Shown one piece after another: positions 1-5,488 of a DNA stretch of 20,170 bases. The DNA is from a virus. The notes beneath the pieces are model-generated. The model was not told the DNA's origin and did no database searches. It saw nothing but the letters and a program-made list of their open reading frames with translations. The translations under genes and the position numbers were made by a program. Where the stretch lies: IMG/VR virus record IMGVR_UViG_3300018417_000104, positions 1 to 20,170 of that record, one strand, 5' to 3'. How positions within the stretch are numbered: the first letter of the stretch is position 1; the number at the start of each line of letters is the position of its first letter.

Positions 1-78
1 GCGCTTGGCTCAATGTTTCAAATATCTTCTGTAGCATTTATGATAATTGCTTTTTATCTAATTGATAAAGGACTATGA
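1..78 (+). CDS. C-terminal end of a membrane peptide (partial)
   Basis: The frame is open from the left edge of the window to TGA at 76-78 and encodes 25 residues of which about 16 (roughly residues 5-20, from MFQISSVAFMI to FYLI) are hydrophobic, followed by a short polar tail IDKGL. This looks like the last transmembrane helix of a small membrane protein whose start lies outside the window. The stop overlaps the next start (CTATGAG), so the two genes are probably translationally coupled. No family can be named from so little sequence. Confidence 0.45.
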   Translation, partial: ALGSMFQISSVAFMIIAFYLIDKGL

Positions 79-221
79 GCAAAGACTTTGAGTACGAAGA
101 AAAGATAGCAGAGTTATTAGAAATACCTTTGAAGTGTCCTCATTGTAAAGAAGTACTAAAAGAGTACGAAACAGAAGAAAAACCTATTAATCCACCAGTT
201 AAAAGATATTGGATGAAATGA
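75..221 (+). CDS. Small unknown protein, 48 aa
   Basis: ATG at 75 overlaps the preceding TGA by four bases, and the frame ends at TGA 219-221, which in turn overlaps the next ATG at 218. The product begins MSKDFEYEEKIAELLEIPLK and contains a single CPHC pair (C-x2-C) near residue 24. That could be half of a zinc site or a redox pair. The rest is rich in Lys and Glu. Phage early regions often hold chains of such tiny overlapping genes. I do not recognise the family. The support is the overlapping start and stop arrangement and coding-like composition. Confidence 0.5.
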   Translation: MSKDFEYEEKIAELLEIPLKCPHCKEVLKEYETEEKPINPPVKRYWMK

Positions 222-427
222 GTAAAGTAGAAGAATATAAAGCAAAAATTACAAAACAGTTTGATGAACTGGAAGAAATGATGAACAAACAAATGCATCT
301 TACTCATCCCGAATTAGTCGAGGAAAAGATGTATTCAATAAATTATAAGTGGCATTTTATATCTGAAGAAGATAGAGACTTCTATCAAGGATGTAGATAT
401 GCCATTGAAAACGGACTAAAGTGGTGA
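218..427 (+). CDS. Small unknown protein, 69 aa
   Basis: I place the start at ATG 218, which overlaps the upstream stop as ATGA, rather than at the in-frame TTG at 209. The product starts MSKVEEYKAKITKQFDELEE and looks helical and charged, with an aromatic C-terminal part (YKWHFISEEDRDFYQGCRYA). It probably forms a short coiled or helical domain. The stop TGA at 425-427 overlaps the GTG start of the next gene. No family recognised. Confidence 0.55.
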   Translation: MSKVEEYKAKITKQFDELEEMMNKQMHLTHPELVEEKMYSINYKWHFISEEDRDFYQGCRYAIENGLKW

Positions 428-789
428 GTGGAGTATATAATCAAACTTACTTTAATAATAGACCTGAAGAAAAAGAAAGAGAAGGTGTATTGTATGGAGT
501 CATTTTAGTCAATCAAAAAACCTTTGAGCGCGAATGCATCAAAGTCGGAATCGCTAGTGGTAAAGACTGGCGGCACGTAATTAAAAGAAGTCGTGGATTT
601 AAAGGATACGATTTGCGTATACAACGAACCTACCACGATACAATCTATAACTGCTGGCAAATCGAGCAGTCCCTTCATGAACAGTTTAAGCACGATAGTT
701 ATAAACCAAAACAAAAGTTTGGTGGGCATACGGAGTGCTTTAACATAGATTCAAAAATATTAACGTACTTTCCAAAAAATAAATCTTGA
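424..789 (+). CDS. GIY-YIG / T5orf172-like nuclease-fold protein
   Basis: The 121-aa product has the order of elements seen in the T5orf172/MUG113 branch of the GIY-YIG superfamily. A first strand GVLYGVILV (about 21-29) is followed by a second strand with KVGIA (40-44) in the place of YIG, then an Arg-bearing helix (WRHVIKRSRG, candidate catalytic R50). A later helix carries E81 (IEQSLHEQF), and the domain closes with the HTECF element (102-106). Such proteins cut or bind DNA, and in phages may act in homing, repair or host DNA degradation. The start is taken as GTG 424 overlapping the previous TGA (GTGA); GTG 421 is also possible. The gene is a single domain with no separate DNA-binding module, so a free-standing nuclease is likelier than a homing endonuclease. 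Activity is inferred from the fold only. Confidence 0.65.
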   Translation: MSGVYNQTYFNNRPEEKEREGVLYGVILVNQKTFERECIKVGIASGKDWRHVIKRSRGFKGYDLRIQRTYHDTIYNCWQIEQSLHEQFKHDSYKPKQKFGGHTECFNIDSKILTYFPKNKS

Positions 790-814
790 CTTTTGGTTAT
801 TCGTTTGATATAAT
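786..814 (+). promoter_or_regulatory. Near-consensus sigma70-type promoter (P1)
   Basis: The -35 box TTGACT (786-791) and -10 box TATAAT (809-814) are separated by 17 bases. A TG at 806-807 gives an extended -10 (TTTGATATAAT). Transcription would begin near 821, giving a leader of about 20 nt that contains the AGGAG ribosome site. The -35 box overlaps the stop codon of the preceding gene. The same arrangement with the same TTTGATATAATAT core recurs at 11229-11257. Confidence 0.85.
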
Positions 815-826
815 ATATTCATATTT

Positions 827-832
827 AGGAGA
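827..832 (+). promoter_or_regulatory. Ribosome binding site fixing the ligase-fragment start
   Basis: AGGAGA lies about 10 bases upstream of TTG 843 and downstream of promoter P1. The frame is open back to TTG 786, but that codon is part of the -35 box and would not be present in the P1 transcript. This site therefore supports TTG 843 as the start. Confidence 0.7.
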
Positions 833-842
833 AAGAAAAACT

Positions 843-1607
843 TTGAGACAGATAGTACCGCCAACAAATTGTCCAGCATGTAACAGTGATTTGGAACTTG
901 TAAACGATCAACTATTTTGTCGCAACAGTCTTTGTCCTGCACAGTCAGCAAAGAAATTAGAACACTTTGCACGAACAATCAAGATCAAAGGTCTAGGTCC
1001 TTCGACTATAGAAAAACTTGGTCTTGAGACTTACAATGATATCTACTCGTTATCCCAAGAGCAGATATCAAATTTATTGGGATCAGAGAAATTAGGTACG
1101 AAACTACACAATGAGATAGAAAAATCAAAGAGTGTCGACCTTATAACTCTACTTCCAGCTTTTTCGATACCGCTGATTGGCTCAAGTGCTTCAAATAAAT
1201 TAGCGAAACACATCTCATCATTAAGTGAGATAACCCTAGAGATATGTACAGAAGCAGGTCTGGGTCCGAAAGCGGCGTCGAATCTTATTGATTGGTTAGT
1301 AAACACTTTCCATTTCGAAGAATACTATAACTTACCCTTTTCTTTTACTTGTAAAAAGCAAATACAGGTCAGTCCAACTGACACTAAGGGAACAGTTTGT
1401 ATCACAGGAAAGTTGAAAAGCTATCCAACTAAAGCAGCCGCTCAACAAGTATTAGAAAAGTACGGCTTTGCAGTTAAGGATAATTTAACGAAAGATGTTA
1501 CTCTCGTTTTAAATGAGAGTGGTATTGAAAGTGCAAAAACCAATAAAGCAAAACAAATGGGAATAACAATATATAGTAATATAAAAACATTATTAGAGGA
1601 TAATTAA
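843..1607 (+). CDS. C-terminal half of NAD-dependent DNA ligase (zinc finger-HhH-BRCT)
   Basis: The 254-aa product matches only the rear half of a bacterial LigA. It has a four-Cys zinc finger (C10, C13, C26, C31; NCPACNSDL and NSLCPAQ), then helix-hairpin-helix repeats (KIKGLGPSTIEKLG around 47-60, IPLIGSSASNKLAKHI around 109-124, AGLGPKAASNLIDWL around 138-152). A BRCT domain (about 182-254, GTVCITGKLKSYPTKAAA) completes it. The NTase domain with the KxDG lysine and the OB fold are absent, and the start falls at the OB/zinc-finger boundary. By itself it cannot form ligase-adenylate. T5-type phages encode the ligase as two polypeptides, so this may be a 'subunit B' with its partner elsewhere in the genome; alternatively it is a DNA-binding clamp of another function. 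It is the first gene after promoter P1 and is followed after one base by the Myb-repeat gene. Start TTG 843 is chosen from the RBS at 827-832. Confidence 0.85.
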   Translation: MRQIVPPTNCPACNSDLELVNDQLFCRNSLCPAQSAKKLEHFARTIKIKGLGPSTIEKLGLETYNDIYSLSQEQISNLLGSEKLGTKLHNEIEKSKSVDLITLLPAFSIPLIGSSASNKLAKHISSLSEITLEICTEAGLGPKAASNLIDWLVNTFHFEEYYNLPFSFTCKKQIQVSPTDTKGTVCITGKLKSYPTKAAAQQVLEKYGFAVKDNLTKDVTLVLNESGIESAKTNKAKQMGITIYSNIKTLLEDN

Positions 1608-1608
1608 A

Positions 1609-2325
1609 ATGGCATTACCAAAATGGACAGACGAAAGAACTCAACAATTAACAGATTTTGTTGGTTCTGAAAGCCCTATCTCTCAAGCTACTGTTGCTAA
1701 CGCAGCTGATGAACTAGAAACATCAACTCGTTCAGTATCAAGCAAATTGAGAAAAATGGGATATGACGTTGAACTAGCTTCAGCATCAGCTTCTAAATCT
1801 TTTTCTGAAGAACAAGAAGCAACTCTAAGAGCATTCGTTAGCGATAACTCAGGCTCTTACACATATGCAGAAATTGCATCACACTTTGAAGGCGGAAACT
1901 TTTCTGCTAAATCAATTCAAGGAAAAATTCTTTCTATGGAACTTACAGAGCATGTAAAACCAGCTCCTAAAGTAGAAACAGTTAGAACTTATACTCCTGA
2001 AGAAGAAAGCACATTTGTAGAAATGGTTAACGGTGGATCTTTCGTAGAAGAAATCGCAGACGCATTAGGCAAATCTGTAAATTCAATCAGAGGTAAAGCT
2101 CTTTCTTTACTTAGAAGTGGCGACATCAACGCTATTCCAAAACAAAAAGAAACAAAAGGCTCAAGCAAAACTGACGTTTTAGCAGATTTAGATATCGCTG
2201 GAATGACTGTTGAAGCTATTGCTGATGAAATTGGAAAAACTGTTAGAGGTGTAAAAACCATGTTGACAAGACGTGGACTAGCATGTTCTGACTACAACGG
2301 CGCAGCTAAAAAAGAAATCGGTTAA
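1609..2325 (+). CDS. Four-repeat Myb/HTH-like DNA-binding protein
   Basis: The 238-aa protein consists of four related units at about residues 4-56, 63-115, 127-178 and 186-230. The first three open with an aromatic-Thr/Ser-x-Glu/Asp signature (KWTDER, SFSEEQE, TYTPEEE) typical of Myb/SANT-like helices. All four end with a recognition-helix-like motif (RSVSSKLRKMG, KSIQGKILSME, NSIRGKALSLL, RGVKTMLTRRG). Tandem Myb-like units normally bind double-stranded DNA, so a transcription regulator or DNA-coating protein is the best guess; the target is unknown. ATG 1609 has AGAGGA at 1595-1600. Codons are visibly richer in pyrimidine endings (GCT, TCT, ACT, GTT) than in neighbours, suggesting strong expression. 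It is the last gene before the palindromic terminator, in one unit with the ligase fragment. Confidence 0.75.
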   Translation: MALPKWTDERTQQLTDFVGSESPISQATVANAADELETSTRSVSSKLRKMGYDVELASASASKSFSEEQEATLRAFVSDNSGSYTYAEIASHFEGGNFSAKSIQGKILSMELTEHVKPAPKVETVRTYTPEEESTFVEMVNGGSFVEEIADALGKSVNSIRGKALSLLRSGDINAIPKQKETKGSSKTDVLADLDIAGMTVEAIADEIGKTVRGVKTMLTRRGLACSDYNGAAKKEIG

Positions 2326-2345
2326 TTAAACCTTTTTATTTTAAT

Positions 2346-2373
2346 AAGCAGGGGTAGATCTACCCCTGCTTTC
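2346..2373 (+). terminator. 24-bp perfect palindrome, probable intrinsic terminator
   Basis: AGCAGGGGTAGA (2347-2358) is followed immediately by its exact reverse complement (2359-2370). As RNA this folds to a 10-bp, GC-rich stem with a GAUC tetraloop, preceded by AATA and followed by the T-rich TTTCTGTTGT. It sits 21 bases after the stop of the Myb-repeat gene, the usual place for a terminator. The U tract is interrupted, so termination may be partial, and the symmetry would also suit a dimeric DNA-binding protein. Confidence 0.7.
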
Positions 2374-2401
2374 TGTTGTACATTTTACTTGGGAGAGTTC
2401 A

Positions 2402-3754
2402 TTGAATATTGCGTCGGCGTTACTAAAACAAATTATTGTTCAGAAAGACCTTGACACATGGTCTAAACTAAAAGAACATTACCTACCTGGTGAATATCAG
2501 TCAATATTCCGCATCCTTGATAAACATATAGATAATTATCAAGACCTTCCACAATTCGAAGATCTCCAATATGAAGTGCGAGATCGAAAACTTCAAGAAA
2601 AAATATTCGCAATCGAGTCAGTAGATGTCGAGGTAGACGCGTGGCTTTTACTTGACTATCTAAAAAATGAATATGCACAAATCGAAATACTAGATGAACT
2701 AGATAAGTATATCGACAATACAGTTGCAATGGCAACAGCAGAAGAAAATATAGAACAACTCCAAGAAATAGTTTTAAGGGTAAGTGACAAGGTAGATGTC
2801 AAAGCACCTGAAGAAAGTATGCAAAGCATTTCTTTGTTTGAAGATGACAAAGAACTAGCAAGTTACTTACCCTTAGGACTCAATAGTGAGTACGACTCTC
2901 AAATCCAGTTCTCTCCCAAAGACTTAGTGCTTGTGGGCGGGAGACGAGGTGCAGGTAAATCTCTTACCTGTTGTAATCTAGCTTCTAATGTATATGATTC
3001 AGGGCGTAGTGCTTTGTATTTTACAATAGAAATGGACAGTAGACAAATTCTTCAGAGAATTTGTTCAGTCTCAACTAAAATTCCACTTAAACGATTACGC
3101 AGTAAAATGCTTTCATCAGAGGAGTGGAGTAGAGTTGGCGGCTGGTGGGCAGGACGTTTTGATGGTGGACATGACTTATTACCAGAGTTTGAAAAAACTC
3201 ATGACTTTGATACATTCCACAAGAACTTAACAAAACTTCCCTTACATAAAGAAAGACAGTTGGATGTTATCTATGATCCAGCCCTTACTCTTTCTAAGAT
3301 ACAGTCCGAACTCGATAAAAAAGTTAATCAACTTGATGTCGGAGTAGTAATAGTAGATTATCTAAACCAAGTCAAACGTCACAATGCACCAAGTCGATCT
3401 GGTCAATACGACTGGACAGAACAGATTGAAGTAAGTAAGAAAATGAAACTTTATGCACAAGAGTATGAAACATTGTTTTTTGCACCATATCAAACAGATG
3501 CTAGTGGTGAAGCTAGATTTGCAAAAGGTATACTGGATGCTGCAGATGCAGCGTTCTCTCTTGAAACATGGGAACAATCAGATAATTGCATGACTTTTAA
3601 TTGTACAAAAATGAGAAGTAATCGTATGCAAAGTTTTACTAGTGAAGTAGACTGGGAAACTTTAAAGATTGGACCTGGCTCAGCACTGAATCCGAAAGAA
3701 AGAGAAGATATAGAAAGTAACATGAAAACTGGAGAAAACGTAGACGACATATGA
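2402..3754 (+). CDS. DnaB-type replicative DNA helicase
   Basis: The 450-aa protein has an N-terminal helical region (about 1-160) and a RecA-like motor domain. Walker A is GGRRGAGKS (179-187), the segment after it includes FTIEMD (207-212), and Walker B is VVIVDYLNQV (315-324). Near the end is a KMRSNRMQSFTSEVDWETL segment resembling the C-terminal motif of DnaB/gp41 helicases. It would form a hexameric ring unwinding the fork for PolA and recruit the primase encoded at 4649. There is no fused primase. The start is TTG 2402 with GGGAGAG at 2391-2397. No clear promoter is visible between the palindrome at 2347 and this start, so expression may depend on read-through. The stop overlaps the next ATG (ATGA). 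Confidence 0.88.
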   Translation: MNIASALLKQIIVQKDLDTWSKLKEHYLPGEYQSIFRILDKHIDNYQDLPQFEDLQYEVRDRKLQEKIFAIESVDVEVDAWLLLDYLKNEYAQIEILDELDKYIDNTVAMATAEENIEQLQEIVLRVSDKVDVKAPEESMQSISLFEDDKELASYLPLGLNSEYDSQIQFSPKDLVLVGGRRGAGKSLTCCNLASNVYDSGRSALYFTIEMDSRQILQRICSVSTKIPLKRLRSKMLSSEEWSRVGGWWAGRFDGGHDLLPEFEKTHDFDTFHKNLTKLPLHKERQLDVIYDPALTLSKIQSELDKKVNQLDVGVVIVDYLNQVKRHNAPSRSGQYDWTEQIEVSKKMKLYAQEYETLFFAPYQTDASGEARFAKGILDAADAAFSLETWEQSDNCMTFNCTKMRSNRMQSFTSEVDWETLKIGPGSALNPKEREDIESNMKTGENVDDI

Positions 3755-3912
3755 TTTTATATACAGAAGCACAATTGATGATAGCATATACTAGGTATGT
3801 GCGAAAGTTGGAAGAATCTACAGTAAAAGTGATTACTCCAACAATAGAGGAGTTTCGTAAAATTTACGAAACAGAATTAGAAGAACAACTATGGGATGAA
3901 ATAAATGACTAA
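3751..3912 (+). CDS. Tiny unknown protein, 53 aa
   Basis: ATG 3751 overlaps the helicase stop as ATGA, and TAA at 3910-3912 falls inside the next gene, whose ATG is at 3905. The product begins MILYTEAQLMIAYTRYVRKL and ends with an acidic helix (EELEEQLWDEIND-like). A single helical hairpin is likely. Comparable tiny genes sit next to the helicase in marine T4-like phages, but I cannot name a family. The support is the tight coupling on both sides and full use of the 150-base gap between better-supported genes. Confidence 0.6.
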   Translation: MILYTEAQLMIAYTRYVRKLEESTVKVITPTIEEFRKIYETELEEQLWDEIND

Positions 3913-4162
3913 AACAGAAAAAGCAGCACTACAAGAATCAGTAGTTCAAGTAGCAGTTGCACTAGCAATTAACTTTCCATTACAAACTTTTATGTTATGG
4001 TTAATGATAGAAAGATGGCAATGGGAAAGTGCTTTTCTTATCTCTTTAACAACAACTTTTATAATGACAGTTGTAGCATTAATCAGAACATACATGATTC
4101 GTATGGAGATAGAAAAAAGACGCAGACACGGAATCTGGAGAAAACAGCGTGGCAGCAGATAG
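3905..4162 (+). CDS. Small two-helix membrane protein, 85 aa
   Basis: Two hydrophobic segments (about residues 13-35, VVQVAVALAINFPLQTFMLW, and 43-63, AFLISLTTTFIMTVVALI) are joined by a short ERWQWES loop. They are followed by a strongly basic tail (EKRRRHGIWRKQRGSR), so both ends should lie in the cytoplasm by the positive-inside rule. Its place between helicase and primase suggests tethering of replication to the membrane, but this is inference. ATG 3905 overlaps the preceding stop by 8 bases, and its own stop overlaps the next gene by 14 bases. Confidence 0.7.
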   Translation: MTKTEKAALQESVVQVAVALAINFPLQTFMLWLMIERWQWESAFLISLTTTFIMTVVALIRTYMIRMEIEKRRRHGIWRKQRGSR

Positions 4163-4652
4163 AATTAGTAAGGCAACGGCAGAGTTAGTAGCTCTGCCAC
4201 CTTATACATGGGAAACACGATCAGTTAAGTTTCTATTGAATCAGAAAAAGATTTATCAGAATATAGAACGAGTACCTTTAAATGAACCACTATATGATAG
4301 TATTATAAAACATGGTATTGAATCCCCCATATTGTGTATGCCCAACTATTATCCAATCGCAGGAAGTCAAAGAATGAGAGTGATGTGGGAAATAGTAAGA
4401 AAACATAAGGATGGATGGATGTTTAAAACAATGAATGTAAAAGTTTGCCGATTTGAAAAAGAATGGTGGAATATGTTCTACTTGTGGGGAGATAAAAAAG
4501 AAAGAGATCGAATGATTGCAATTTGGTTTCAAATGGTAGAACTTGCTTGGAAAAGTAAGTATTATGAGCATGAGACAGATCCAAGTGGAAAAAAGATGAC
4601 AGATTTTGAAGAACTTGGTGATAAACTGAAATGGAAACACGATAAAAAATGA
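4149..4652 (+). CDS. ParB/sulfiredoxin-fold-like protein
   Basis: The 167-aa product carries a stretch resembling the ParB-like nuclease/sulfiredoxin domain. The element IERVPLNEPLYDSIIKHGI (about 39-57) corresponds to the 'act on both sides of a target, non-unique solution' helix. SPILCMPNYYPIAGSQRMRV (about 59-78) corresponds to the 'xPIxGxxRxxA' box, here IAGSQRMR in place of the usual GxxR. The C-terminal half is rich in Trp and charged residues and unrecognised. Related domains bind or nick DNA or hydrolyse nucleotides. The start is GTG 4149 inside the end of the membrane-protein gene; the stop overlaps the primase ATG (ATGA). It lies in the replisome operon, so a replication accessory role is plausible. 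Confidence 0.55.
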   Translation: MAADRISKATAELVALPPYTWETRSVKFLLNQKKIYQNIERVPLNEPLYDSIIKHGIESPILCMPNYYPIAGSQRMRVMWEIVRKHKDGWMFKTMNVKVCRFEKEWWNMFYLWGDKKERDRMIAIWFQMVELAWKSKYYEHETDPSGKKMTDFEELGDKLKWKHDKK

Positions 4653-5488
4653 CAGTAGAAGAACTACTACAAGAACGAAAAATACAGTATAAGTTATCTC
4701 CAGCAGATGCTATTGTTGCGTGTCTCAATCCTGAGCATGACGACAGTAATCCAAGTATGAGAATTGATAGAATTACTGGTGTATACAACTGCTTTTCTTG
4801 TGGTTTTAAAGGTAATATTTTTAATTATTACGACGCTCCATCGAATCCTTTAGATATTCGTAGAGAAAAGATCAGAAGAAAAGTAGAAGAAAAAAGAGCA
4901 TCTTCCGTAGGATTGAAGATGCCAAAGAATTTTATGCCTTATGTAGGTAACTGGCGTAGTATTACTCCAGAGACTTACAAGTTGTTTGATGCCTTTTTGC
5001 ATCCAGACAAACCTTTTACAGGCAGAATTTCTTTTCCGATTAAGGACTTGACGGGAAGAATAGTAGCATTTAACTGCAGAACACAGTCCCCAACTGATGT
5101 TCCAAAGTACTTAATACATCCCCCCAAAGCAGTATTGCCGCTTTATCCCGCTCGAGTCCGCCCCATTAAAGGGCGAGTAATATTGGTAGAGGGAATATAC
5201 GACATGATAAATCTACATGATAAAGGTTTAGAAAATGTAATGTGTTGCTTTGGTACTAGAAATATTGATATTGAAAAACTTAAATTGTTAAAAATGCAAG
5301 GAGTTACTTCAGTAGATATTTTATTTGATCCTGATGAAGCAGGACAAGAAGCAGCCACTCGAGTCGCCGAAATGTGCGATATTGCAGAGATACTATCAAA
5401 AAATATAAAATTACCAATACAATTAGGAGATGCGGGGGCATTGAACAAAGAAAAAGTAAAACAATTAAAGGAACAATTATATGGCTAA
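4649..5488 (+). CDS. DnaG-type DNA primase (zinc finger and TOPRIM)
   Basis: The 279-aa protein starts with a CHC2-type zinc module (C25, H30, C48, C51; NCFSCGFKGNIFNYY). A linker leads to a TOPRIM core with the catalytic Glu in VILVEGIYD (E181) and the acidic pair in ILFDPDEAG (D227, D229); D261 in QLGDAGAL may supply another acidic residue. It synthesises RNA primers for the lagging strand. It is short compared with bacterial DnaG (about 580 aa), lacking the helicase-binding C-terminal domain, so contact with the helicase must use another surface. ATG 4649 overlaps the preceding stop as ATGA; the gene overlaps the polymerase by 8 bases. Confidence 0.88.
   Translation: MTVEELLQERKIQYKLSPADAIVACLNPEHDDSNPSMRIDRITGVYNCFSCGFKGNIFNYYDAPSNPLDIRREKIRRKVEEKRASSVGLKMPKNFMPYVGNWRSITPETYKLFDAFLHPDKPFTGRISFPIKDLTGRIVAFNCRTQSPTDVPKYLIHPPKAVLPLYPARVRPIKGRVILVEGIYDMINLHDKGLENVMCCFGTRNIDIEKLKLLKMQGVTSVDILFDPDEAGQEAATRVAEMCDIAEILSKNIKLPIQLGDAGALNKEKVKQLKEQLYG

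Noticed and set aside
437-442. TATAAT within the GIY-YIG-like gene as a promoter
   Set aside because: No acceptable -35 box lies about 17 bases upstream, and the motif is expected by chance in AT-rich DNA.
786-842. TTG 786 as the start of the ligase-fragment gene
   Set aside because: This codon is part of the -35 box, the extra residues do not resemble ligase, and the ribosome site AGGAG at 827 fits TTG 843.
843-1607. Ligase fragment as a pseudogene broken by a frameshift
   Set aside because: No adenylation-domain remnants appear upstream in any frame, and the gene has a dedicated promoter and ribosome site at a domain boundary.
4290-4788. Long open frames on the opposite strand within the ParB-like and primase genes (and similar ones elsewhere)
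   Set aside because: They mirror coding genes, lack ribosome sites and show low-complexity, unrecognisable translations.
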